Made by a program: the position numbers and the translations under genes. From the NCBI RefSeq assembly GCF_020829625.1, contig NZ_JAIVFX010000013.1:161541-225540 (forward strand): 64,000 nt of DNA, in the 5' to 3' direction. The notes under the pieces were generated by a model. That model searched no databases and had not been told where the DNA came from. It saw nothing but the letters and a program-made list of their open reading frames with translations. Shown here one piece after another: positions 46,226 to 54,392 of this stretch; position 1 is the first letter of the stretch; each line of letters opens with the position of its first letter. This stretch comes from Nostoc sp. XA010 (lineage in GTDB: Bacteria > Cyanobacteriota > Cyanobacteriia > Cyanobacteriales > Nostocaceae).

Positions 46226-48704
46226 AAAAACTAAATATTTATTTCTAAGTTTATTATTTACGCTAATAGTGGTGATTAACCATGAAGTAATACTAGCAGC
46301 ATCTACACCTACTTTAGAAATAGCAAAATCTCTCACACAGCAGGGTTTTTCACAATTGTACGATGGAAAACCAGAAGCTGCATTTAAAGCATGGCAAGCA
46401 GCTTATCGAGCCTATGAGCAATTAAACAATGAGCAGGGAATGAACGGCAGTTTAATTAATCAAAGTCTGGCGCTGCAAGCACTAGGCTCTTATACTACAG
46501 CTTGCCAAATCCTCACTCAAGCTTTATCTCTAAATAATGGTATTTGCCCTGATTCGCTACAGAAACAAACTAATTTTTCCCAATTGTCTTATTTAAAGTC
46601 AACACTTCATCAAAAGCAAATCACCGAATATTTTCAGTTGACTGGATTTTATAACCTAGCTAACGTGCTTCGGGTTATGGGCGAACCTGAAGTTTCCTAT
46701 GTAATCTTACAAGAATGTTTAACATCGGTAGTACAATTACAAAACAAAAAAATCCAAGACAATTTATTACTGAATTTAGCTAATACAGAAGTAATACTTT
46801 ATAATCAAGCCAAAAGTAAATATCAACTTACTGATGACTTTGCTGCTCAAAAAAAGGCAATTATTTTAGCTAAGTCTAAATTTGTTGCCGCCCAAAAAAT
46901 ATACCAGAAACTCAGCAATAGCCAAAGTACAGTTTCTCTACAGGCTAAATTAAATTGGCTAAAGTTACTTTTAGATAGTACATCATCACAATTTTCTCAA
47001 GATATACCAATCAATGAGTCTGTTTCGGAAATCATAAATGATATCCTTGCAAAATTAGAACAATTTAGAACTTTGCCAAAGATTGAGTCAATTTATGGCA
47101 AACTTAAATTGTCCCGAAGTTTAATAAACATTACTCAAACTCCTACTTTAAAACTCAAAGAACTAACCAGTACCAATTTACAATCTGTAGCTTTATCCTT
47201 ATCAGAGGAGGCATTAACTAATGCTAAAGATTTGAATAATCTTAGAGCGATTGCTTACAGTTATGGTACTCTAGGTAAGATTTACACTACTTATGGAGAG
47301 TTATCCAAAGCTGAAAATTCCTATTATGAAGGGGTGTTATATGCTCAATCAGTACAGGCTTGGGATATCGTCTATCAATGGCAATGGGAATTAGCTCGGC
47401 TTTATAAAGTATCTGATAAAATCGAGCGAGCTAATCAATTTTATGCAACTGCTATCAAAAATCTTGATAAAGTGCGTAGCGATATTTTACTGTTTAACTC
47501 TGATATTCAATTTGCCTTTGAAGAAAAAGTAGAGCCACTTTACCGCGAATACATATCATTATTACTTAACAAGAATATTTCTAATAAAACCTACAATAGG
47601 CAAGCTATTAAAATTCAAGAACAACTTAAATTTGCTGAAGTAGAGAATTTCTTACGTTGTGGTAAATTTGCTGAAAACACCCTAGATGCAAGATTGGATC
47701 GCGGATTAAAAGATTTGGATTATATTGTTTACCTCATTAAATTAAATGACCGAGTGGAGGTGCTTGTTAAAACTTCTCAAGATATCTATCGTCATACAAT
47801 AGATTTAGATATAATTGGTGAACCTCTGACTAATTTCTTCAATATTATCCAGAACTTAGAATTCGTTGATATTAAAGGTTATAACTTTCTCACCTATTCG
47901 CAAGCTGTTTATCAGCTTTTGATTCAACCTATCAAACAATATTTACCCTCATCGGGCAAAATAGGTTTCGTCCTAGATAGTTATTTTCAAAATTTGCCCC
48001 TAGATATGTTATATGATGGGCAAGAATATTTATTAGAGAAATACATTATTTCTGTAGGTTCTAGTGCTAAACAATTGCGGCAATCGCTGCTTAAACCAGC
48101 TACAACTTTAGCTAGTGGCGTTTCTCAGATTAGTCCCAGTTTCAGTAATCCTATCGTCCCTAGAGATTTACGTCCTTTACCTCAAGTCAGATTAGAGATT
48201 GATAATATTAAGAAAGCTAATCCCTCTGCCATTACATTACTTGATAGCGAATTTACTCATGAACGATTTAGTAAAGATATTGAAAACAATTCTTTTTGGG
48301 CAATTCATTTAAGTAGCCATGCTCAATTTAGCTCGGACATTGAACAAACCTTTGTCTTAGCATGGGATATTCCCCTGATGGTTAATGATTTGAAAGGTTT
48401 ACTACAAAATAAAAGCAACCTTGATCTACTCGTGTTGAGTGCTTGCCAAACTGCCAAAGGTGATAGACGCTCCTTTTTGGGTATTGCTGGCATAGCCGCA
48501 CAAGCCGGAGCGCGTGGTGTTGTAGCCAGTCTATGGCTAGTTGATGCTGATTCTACTGCTCAACTGATGACTAAATTTTATGAAGGACTCAAATCTGGAC
48601 TTACTAAAGCCGAAGCACTAAGATCAGCACAACTCAGTTTATTAAAAAGTGACAAATATTTTCACCCATATTATTGGAGCGCATTTATTCTCGTTGGCGG
48701 ATAA
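46188..48704 (+). CDS. TPR-CHAT protein with signal peptide
   Basis: 838 aa from ATG 46188 (an ATG at 46152 would add 12 aa and overlap TpsB more). Lys-rich then hydrophobic signal peptide (KKTKYLFLSLLFTLIVVINHEVILA). Helical TPR-like region about 40-450 (GKPEAAFKAWQAAYRAYEQL). CHAT domain about 560-838, with catalytic His in HLSSHAQF (near 711) and Cys in LSACQTAKGD (near 753), plus the usual IAAQAGARGVVASLW end. CHAT is a caspase-like fold. With a signal peptide it would act in the periplasm or outside, and its gene overlaps the TpsB end, so it is likely made with the secretion pair. Whether it cleaves TpsA is untested. It converges with the next gene, overlapping 34 nt. Confidence 0.93.
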   Translation: MAFISRLIINCFKKTKYLFLSLLFTLIVVINHEVILAASTPTLEIAKSLTQQGFSQLYDGKPEAAFKAWQAAYRAYEQLNNEQGMNGSLINQSLALQALGSYTTACQILTQALSLNNGICPDSLQKQTNFSQLSYLKSTLHQKQITEYFQLTGFYNLANVLRVMGEPEVSYVILQECLTSVVQLQNKKIQDNLLLNLANTEVILYNQAKSKYQLTDDFAAQKKAIILAKSKFVAAQKIYQKLSNSQSTVSLQAKLNWLKLLLDSTSSQFSQDIPINESVSEIINDILAKLEQFRTLPKIESIYGKLKLSRSLINITQTPTLKLKELTSTNLQSVALSLSEEALTNAKDLNNLRAIAYSYGTLGKIYTTYGELSKAENSYYEGVLYAQSVQAWDIVYQWQWELARLYKVSDKIERANQFYATAIKNLDKVRSDILLFNSDIQFAFEEKVEPLYREYISLLLNKNISNKTYNRQAIKIQEQLKFAEVENFLRCGKFAENTLDARLDRGLKDLDYIVYLIKLNDRVEVLVKTSQDIYRHTIDLDIIGEPLTNFFNIIQNLEFVDIKGYNFLTYSQAVYQLLIQPIKQYLPSSGKIGFVLDSYFQNLPLDMLYDGQEYLLEKYIISVGSSAKQLRQSLLKPATTLASGVSQISPSFSNPIVPRDLRPLPQVRLEIDNIKKANPSAITLLDSEFTHERFSKDIENNSFWAIHLSSHAQFSSDIEQTFVLAWDIPLMVNDLKGLLQNKSNLDLLVLSACQTAKGDRRSFLGIAGIAAQAGARGVVASLWLVDADSTAQLMTKFYEGLKSGLTKAEALRSAQLSLLKSDKYFHPYYWSAFILVGG

Positions 48705-49690
48705 CTAGTTTGCTCCTTGACCTTTGCCTGTGCTGCAATCTTTATGCCAGCTTCTGCTAAAGCTAACTCTACAGTATTATTTGCTTGTTGGGCTAATTTC
48801 TTAGCTGTTAAATACGTTTCATTAGCTTGTTGAGGGAACTTAGCTATTAAGTAGCGATCGCCTAACAATCTATAAATTTTGGGGTTCGTTGAACCTGCTT
48901 TAGCTCTAACATCTAACACTTTTATCGATTCATTGACTAAATTGTATGACTCATATACTGCATCCATATCAATCGCCAATTCATCAAGCGGCTGTTGAAG
49001 GTTTAAGAGAATGTTAATAGTCTGTTTTACTTGTTGTAGTCTTTCATTTGAAGCTAACAATAACAGCGCCGAGCTACTATCTATTACTTTATCGCCCCGC
49101 ATAGCCACTATCTCTACACTGTATGCTTGCCCTGGCTTCAGTTCTGCAAGATATTGCGGATAGGTCAGGGTTTCACCCTTGACTTCTAGTTGCCAGTTAA
49201 TACCTCCGTTTCCTTTGACCTGCACAATGTAGTTGGTAGCTCCCTTTGTTCTAAACCAGGATAATGTCGGTCGTGAGTTGTTGATTACTACACCATACGG
49301 TGTAATCTTATTCGGCTTGTTCTCTTCATTCGGCCCTTTAGCGATGACGCAGTTTCTCCCCTGTAAAACGTTACATCCTCTACCTTCGTTCGCTTGTAAT
49401 GGTAAACAATGTTTACCTACCACATCATTAGGGATGTCTATTATTATTCCTCTTGGGTAACAGAGGATTTTTACCTTCCCACCATTGGCTGTTCTAACTC
49501 TATCTTCACTACATAATTTTGTTAAAGGCTTATGGTGAATATCTCCATCTATCACTTTCGCTATTGGTTCGCAAGAGGCTTTAGATTGCCGGTTTGCCCT
49601 TACTACTTCCTGCCCCCGCACACGACTTACAGTGACGTTTGCTAATATCAATCCTAATATAATGGCTCCGATCTGAATCTTCTTCAACAT
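48671..49690 (-). CDS. Secreted/periplasmic protein of unknown function, helical C-terminus
   Basis: 339 aa. Signal peptide (KKIQIGAIILGLILANVTVSRVRG). The next part has several Cys (CEPIAKVIDGDI, LCSEDRVRTANGGKVKILCYP, HCLPLQANEGRGCNVLQGRNC), suggesting disulfides. A fibronectin-like stretch follows (TLSWFRTKGATNYIVQVKG, LKPGQAYSVEIVAM) and then TPR-like helices (PKIYRLLGDRYLIAKFPQQANETYLTAKKLAQQ). This form often accompanies CHAT/TPR genes in cyanobacteria. It is transcribed with, and just downstream of, the kinase gene (51-nt gap). Confidence 0.8.
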   Translation of the reverse strand: MLKKIQIGAIILGLILANVTVSRVRGQEVVRANRQSKASCEPIAKVIDGDIHHKPLTKLCSEDRVRTANGGKVKILCYPRGIIIDIPNDVVGKHCLPLQANEGRGCNVLQGRNCVIAKGPNEENKPNKITPYGVVINNSRPTLSWFRTKGATNYIVQVKGNGGINWQLEVKGETLTYPQYLAELKPGQAYSVEIVAMRGDKVIDSSSALLLLASNERLQQVKQTINILLNLQQPLDELAIDMDAVYESYNLVNESIKVLDVRAKAGSTNPKIYRLLGDRYLIAKFPQQANETYLTAKKLAQQANNTVELALAEAGIKIAAQAKVKEQTSYPPTRINALQ

Positions 49691-49740
49691 GAGATTTATA
49701 TACTTATTTTTCTACAAAATATTTTTCAAAATACTAAAAT

Positions 49741-51606
49741 TTATCTCTTTTTAAATATCCTTTCTATTAATTCCCCTCGCCATTTTTGTACTTCTGGCAA
49801 CCACGTATCCATCTTTGCCAGTAAGCATATTTCACCGTAACCACTTGCAGAATTTATATCTCCTAACGCTTCTTTCGCTTTCGATAACAAGCAATACACA
49901 TCAACTCTTTGAGAATCTAAATTAAAGGCTGTTTGCAAATCTTTATCCGCCCCTTGATAATCTTTTTGCATCAGTTTCGCCCAGGCTAAATTTTTATACA
50001 ATGCTGCTCTTAACTGTTTATCACTAGATGGGGCTTTATTCAATCCTTCTATTGCTAGTTTTTGAGCTTGAGTATAATTTCCTTGCAAATTATTCAACCT
50101 AGACAAATTATTCACAGCAATTAACGCCTGCTCCTGACCAGATTTAATTGCTAAGTTATATTGTTCTTGAGCTAAATCATATTTTTCTTGACTTTCATAA
50201 AAGTTAGCTAAATTGTAGTGTCCTGTCCAGGAGTTAGGCTCTAGCCTAAAAAGCTGTTGGTAACTTTTATTTACACAATCTATATCTCTCAAAAATTGAC
50301 AAGCCAATGCTAGATTATTATATGAATCTATATCATTCGGATTATATTTAGCCGCTAAATTATAATATTTCTTTTCTAATTCTAAATCTTCTTTAACTCT
50401 TGCTGCTATATCAAAGTAGAATTTGGAAATTTGATTACTTAATTCCGGGCGAATTTTTACTGCTTGGTCAAATACCTTTTGCGCTTGTTCTGTATTATTT
50501 TCCTCCTCTAGCTTTTGCCCTTGTGCTATTAAACTATTTGCATACATTGGTAATCCAACTGTATAACCTAGTAATCCTACCAAACTAATGCTGGCGATCG
50601 CCGCACTGAACATGAAGGGTTTCGACCTTGTTAGTCTATAAATCTTATTTTGCTTAGGCAGTTTTTTCAGTCGCCACAAAATAATTCCCGTTGTTTGTGG
50701 TCGATGTGCTGGGTTTGGAGCCATCAACTCCTCAATAAAATCCGCCAATGGCTTATCTATCTGTGGTGCTTTATGTCTCCAGATCAGTCTCCCCGCATCA
50801 TGATTTGTCTCTAATTCTCTTAATTTTACCCCCGTCACCAAGCGAAGCATAGTCCGACCTAAAGCATAAAAATCCGACTGTGGAACCGCATGACCATGCG
50901 CTTGTTCTAGCGGACTGTAATAATGGGAAATTACTTTGGTGATTTCGTAATTACTGATAGTTCTGTCCGTTCCTCCAGTTGAGCTTACTTTGGCTAAATA
51001 TGTATCTGTTATCTGGCGTGCAGCCCCAAAATCTATTAAATATAAATGTCCATCCGGATCTAGAATTATATTGCTTGGTTTGATATCTCTATGAAAAAAT
51101 TCTGTATGATGTACTAAATCTAGTATTGCTACTATTTGTTCCAACCAATCTAGTGCTAACTCTTGTGAAATTGGTGGATGAGTTTCTATCCAATCTTCTA
51201 AATTTTCCCCTTCAATTTTATCCATGATTAAGCATCGGAATTTGAAGGGGCTGTTCTCTAATTCGACGGTAAAGTAGTCATCATCTCCGTTTGTCTGCGG
51301 AATATTTGGATGATTTATTAATTGCAAGGCTAAAACCTCGCGCTCAAATCGCTCCACAAATTGAGGCGAATTCCATTTTAATATCTTCATGACTCGTCGT
51401 TTACGCCCAGGACTCCACTGCGTCCCAGAATCCTCTATTTCAAAAATCTCATTTGCCGTGAACGGGTTGCGATCTAATTCTCTTAATGGTTTAACTAGAC
51501 GGACACGTTCATTGATCACTAAAGATGTACCGCAAGAAGCGCATTTGTCGGCATCATCAAGATTCTGCCGTCGTTCACACAGAGGGTTTATACAGTAACA
51601 CGACAT
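49741..51606 (-). CDS. Ser/Thr protein kinase with TPR periplasmic domain
   Basis: 621 aa. N-terminal Zn-ribbon-like CYCINPLC...CASC. Kinase about 35-300: RVMKIL Lys, FFHRDIKPSNI (catalytic loop), LIDFGAAR (DFG), APE region degenerate (YSPLEQAHG, SDFYALG). One membrane helix near 325-348 (AAIASISLVGLLGYTVGLP). Several TPRs fill the C-terminus (370-600), probably on the far side of the membrane. This is the cyanobacterial SpkB/SpkD-like layout of cytoplasmic kinase plus outward sensor. It is divergent from the NB-ARC gene and upstream of the Cys-rich secreted protein, so it may regulate the TPS/CHAT island. Confidence 0.94.
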   Translation of the reverse strand: MSCYCINPLCERRQNLDDADKCASCGTSLVINERVRLVKPLRELDRNPFTANEIFEIEDSGTQWSPGRKRRVMKILKWNSPQFVERFEREVLALQLINHPNIPQTNGDDDYFTVELENSPFKFRCLIMDKIEGENLEDWIETHPPISQELALDWLEQIVAILDLVHHTEFFHRDIKPSNIILDPDGHLYLIDFGAARQITDTYLAKVSSTGGTDRTISNYEITKVISHYYSPLEQAHGHAVPQSDFYALGRTMLRLVTGVKLRELETNHDAGRLIWRHKAPQIDKPLADFIEELMAPNPAHRPQTTGIILWRLKKLPKQNKIYRLTRSKPFMFSAAIASISLVGLLGYTVGLPMYANSLIAQGQKLEEENNTEQAQKVFDQAVKIRPELSNQISKFYFDIAARVKEDLELEKKYYNLAAKYNPNDIDSYNNLALACQFLRDIDCVNKSYQQLFRLEPNSWTGHYNLANFYESQEKYDLAQEQYNLAIKSGQEQALIAVNNLSRLNNLQGNYTQAQKLAIEGLNKAPSSDKQLRAALYKNLAWAKLMQKDYQGADKDLQTAFNLDSQRVDVYCLLSKAKEALGDINSASGYGEICLLAKMDTWLPEVQKWRGELIERIFKKR

Positions 51607-51969
51607 CTTGTCTTAACTTTTTATTAAAGAATTAGCATTTGAGCAATATTTCGTTATTGACAACATTATAAAAATATTTCTTATGACTATTGCTTTTATT
51701 CACATTTAATGCCATAAAGCAAAATCTTTTTGTGACTTCAAGTCACTTTGCATTAAAAATTATATGTTTACATTTACAAGATACTATCAAAACCCTCATA
51801 GAATAAGGCTTGAGCAATAGGTGTCTAATCTGGGTGACTTTGTTTTGCATAAAAACACTCATTTAATCTTTTAGGAGATACACTTATAATCTAAAAAGCT
51901 GATACTATTATAAGTGACTCAGAGTCATAAGAATTAAATAGCCAGTTGATTTGATTTTACAAACGTTTC
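51607..51969. promoter_or_regulatory. Divergent promoter region with two TGACT-N3-AGTCA palindromes
   Basis: This 363-nt gap separates the divergent kinase and NB-ARC genes. It contains TGACT-TCA-AGTCA (51733-51745; extended to GTGACTTCAAGTCAC) and TGACT-CAG-AGTCA (51915-51927). Two matches to a 13-bp palindrome of the same spacing in one intergenic region suggest an operator pair, one for each direction. The regulator is not identified. Confidence 0.55.
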
Positions 51970-52005
51970 TTGCGGAACTCACGTACCAAAAGGAAAACTT
52001 CTTTT

Positions 52006-53511
52006 ATGGATTTGAGCATTGAGCATGGGGTAAATTTTCAGAATTCTCTTTCTTCATCATTTTTTACACAAGAGCAACAGTCTCTGGAGTTACTACAGTC
52101 TTCCCCAACCGTATCCTTTTACCAAGCTCTAACTGTAGTCAACAATATAATTTTTACTGAAAAAAACCGCTCCTTGACTAAACCTGAGATCGCCGTCCTC
52201 AAGGGTGCATGGGAAAACCAAGATTTTTCTGAGATAGGGCAGCAGTCTGGCTATAAGGCTGGCTATTTACAGCGTCGTATAGCTCCTCAACTGTGGAACT
52301 TGCTTTCTGAAACAGTAACCAAAGGACAACAGGTCTTAAAGAGGAAAGTACGAACCCTGCTGACAGAAGTTGTTATAAACTATTATCAATCTAATCCCCA
52401 TCTAGAACTTCCTTTATTTGATAGTCAGTTTATTAAAGGTCAACTTCCTAGCTCTAAACTATCCAATTTTTACGGTAGGCAACAAGAACTATACCACTTA
52501 AAGAAATTAATTAACAACCATCGGTGCATATCTTTAGCAGGTGTCCCTGGGGTTGGTAAAACTGCTTTGTCCGCAAAACTCTTAGCAGAACTTAGCTTAG
52601 ACTCTACTCAACACTTTGATTTCCTGGTTTGGAAATCAGTAACTCACTCAGTACGCCTTCAAGATTTATTGGGCGAACTAATCGATTTAATTCAACCAGA
52701 TACTTCTCTCAACTTACCTGAATATACTCAAGCTCTGATTACCGCCTTAATTAAGCATTTACAATCTCATCGTTGTTTACTCGTACTGGATGGTTTTGAA
52801 GCTCTGTTTAAAACCTCTAATTTAGAACAAAGATTAGACTATAAAATATTCATGCGTCGGCTGTTAGAGGAAGAGCATAAGAGTTGTGTATTACTGACTT
52901 GTCGAGCTTTACCTAATGAAATTCATGCTATGAGCAAAGATGACCGATCTATCCTCTATTTTCGGGTAGACGGTTTAGATACAGATGCTGCTCTAAATTT
53001 TTTATCGGATCAAGGTTTAACAAACAAAAACGATTGTCTTGATTTAATTAAAACCTATCGTAGTAATCCCTCAGAATTAGCCACAGTAGTTCAAAAGATT
53101 AAACATTTCTTTTCTGGCAGTACAGAAATATTTTTTAAAAATAAAACTACTTTTATTACTGATGAGTTTCAATCAATGTTAGATGAAACTTTTGGTGAAT
53201 CTTTGGAGCAAACCGAACGTTATATTATGATTTATTTAGCTAAAAAATTATCCCTAGACCCCACACCGATTAGTTTTAGTGACCTATTAATACAGATCAA
53301 TTCTTCTAATAATATATCGGCTTCTACTTCGGCAATTATTAAAGCTTTAGAAAAGTTAGAACAACTATCTTTAATTGAAAGCATTAAAGACCCAAACACT
53401 AAAGAAATCGCCTTTACTTTGCAACCTGTAGTCAAAAAATACATTAATACTGATCCCTTGGGTCTAGTAAAGTCACAAAACTCTTTCCCCTCATTAGCTA
53501 ACGCATTTTAG
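52006..53511 (+). CDS. NB-ARC-type STAND ATPase with vMAP-like N-terminal helix-turn-helix
   Basis: 501 aa from ATG 52006, chosen because AAAGGAAAA lies about 9 nt upstream; a TTG at 51970 is less likely. The N-terminal domain (about 30-110; VSFYQALTVVNNIIF, FSEIGQQSGYKAGYLQRRIAPQLWNLL) matches the vMAP-N HTH found on cyanobacterial STAND and WD40 proteins. NB-ARC begins near 160: FYGRQQEL, Walker A GVPGVGKTAL, Walker B CLLVLDGFEAL, then CVLLTCRA (sensor). The C-terminus is a winged-helix-like region (FSDLLIQINSS). Unlike most relatives, no WD40 or TPR sensor follows, so it may be short or use a partner. STAND ATPases act as switches in signalling or defence. Confidence 0.9.
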   Translation: MDLSIEHGVNFQNSLSSSFFTQEQQSLELLQSSPTVSFYQALTVVNNIIFTEKNRSLTKPEIAVLKGAWENQDFSEIGQQSGYKAGYLQRRIAPQLWNLLSETVTKGQQVLKRKVRTLLTEVVINYYQSNPHLELPLFDSQFIKGQLPSSKLSNFYGRQQELYHLKKLINNHRCISLAGVPGVGKTALSAKLLAELSLDSTQHFDFLVWKSVTHSVRLQDLLGELIDLIQPDTSLNLPEYTQALITALIKHLQSHRCLLVLDGFEALFKTSNLEQRLDYKIFMRRLLEEEHKSCVLLTCRALPNEIHAMSKDDRSILYFRVDGLDTDAALNFLSDQGLTNKNDCLDLIKTYRSNPSELATVVQKIKHFFSGSTEIFFKNKTTFITDEFQSMLDETFGESLEQTERYIMIYLAKKLSLDPTPISFSDLLIQINSSNNISASTSAIIKALEKLEQLSLIESIKDPNTKEIAFTLQPVVKKYINTDPLGLVKSQNSFPSLANAF

Positions 53512-53521
53512 AGAAGTATTT

Positions 53522-53716
53522 ATGCTCCTAAGAAAAAACAAAAATCTAGCTACTAAAATTTTAACGACAAATAATTATGTAGAGAATTTACTCCAAAAAC
53601 TGTTTTTTTCTACACAAGTAGCTTTGAATCCAGCTGATCATCGGTTTGCGCTGCACGAACCTAAGCAAAAAGTTTTCCCCGCCAATCTGAAGATGAAGTT
53701 TTTAACCTACTACTAG
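53522..53716 (+). CDS. Small hypothetical ORF after the NB-ARC gene
   Basis: 64 aa starting 10 nt after the NB-ARC stop. Basic and Asn/Lys-rich (LLRKNKNLATKILTTNNYVENLLQKLFFS). A weak AGAAG precedes the ATG. No domain is seen. It may be a real cotranscribed small protein or chance. Confidence 0.35.
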   Translation: MLLRKNKNLATKILTTNNYVENLLQKLFFSTQVALNPADHRFALHEPKQKVFPANLKMKFLTYY

Positions 53717-53902
53717 GGTTGGCTTGAGAAAAACCCTTATAAAATAGGGTAATTTTATTACGTTTAACAAAACAGGAGGTAGTATAACTCAGCATTTAAA
53801 CCTCACTAGATGCGAAAAGAAGCAAAGTTCTGTAAGATCAAGCATGTTCATGTATAAACCTAAGAATCAAGAATGGAGGAAAAGCTCATACATAAAAATT
53901 TA

Positions 53903-53932
53903 GGCAAAACGCACTAGGGAGTACGCTTTGCC
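53903..53932 (-). terminator. Hairpin after minus-strand gene remnant
   Basis: On the minus strand GGCAAAGCG pairs with CGTTTTGCC across a 12-nt loop, followed by TAAATTTTT. It starts directly at the stop codon of the 53933-54127 reading frame, so it looks like the terminator of a former gene. Confidence 0.6.
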
Positions 53933-54127
53933 TTAAGGTGAAAAGAAACGACATATTTTAGGGCGGGGTTGATCTCGGCTGACAAAGAAAGTGGCACTTA
54001 AAGTTTGGCGACTTGAAACCACTGACTTGTCAAAAGATACCCACGCTGCTTTGCTATTGCCATTATACTCTAAAGCAATACGCACGGCCAGCTTTTGCTG
54101 ACCGTTGGTAGTATTTTGACAAAAAAT
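53933..54127 (-). pseudogene. C-terminal remnant of an unidentified gene
   Basis: The minus-strand frame has no start codon before GTG or CTG: FCQNTTNGQQKLAVRIALEYNG, SKAAWVSFDKSVVSSRQTLSATFF, ending KICRFFSP. The composition looks coding, and a terminator-like hairpin abuts its stop, but the 5' part is missing. The region around it (53717-54392) otherwise holds repeats and the promoter of the replication gene. I cannot name the family. Confidence 0.45.
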
Positions 54128-54171
54128 TTATATTTAAGATATGTAAATTTTTGTAAAAGCAGCGTCATAGG

Positions 54172-54339
54172 CAATTCGCAAAACCCTACGGAAAGCAGCA
54201 CAAAGCGCGTCTACGCAATTCGCAATTGCAGAGTAATTGAATAATTAATGAATTCAGGCTCTTTTACTCTACTTCGTCTATGAGGAGGAAGTACGGGCGT
54301 AAATATAACTGCGGATTGCGAGTTAGTAATTGCGAATTG
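54172..54339. repeat. CAATTCGCAA repeats upstream of the Rep gene (possible iterons)
   Basis: CAATTCGCAA at 54172-54181 and 54216-54225, and inverted AATTGCGAATTG at 54328-54339, which forms a perfect 12-bp inverted repeat with 54216-54227. All lie within 220 bp upstream of the replication initiator start in an AT-rich stretch. AATTCGCAATT-type sequence also occurs widely in cyanobacterial intergenic regions, so they may be ordinary repeats rather than an origin. Confidence 0.5.
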
Positions 54340-54392
54340 ATTTAATCGACCCCCTCTGAAACTTGACAATAAAGTTATCGGAGGAATCTACC

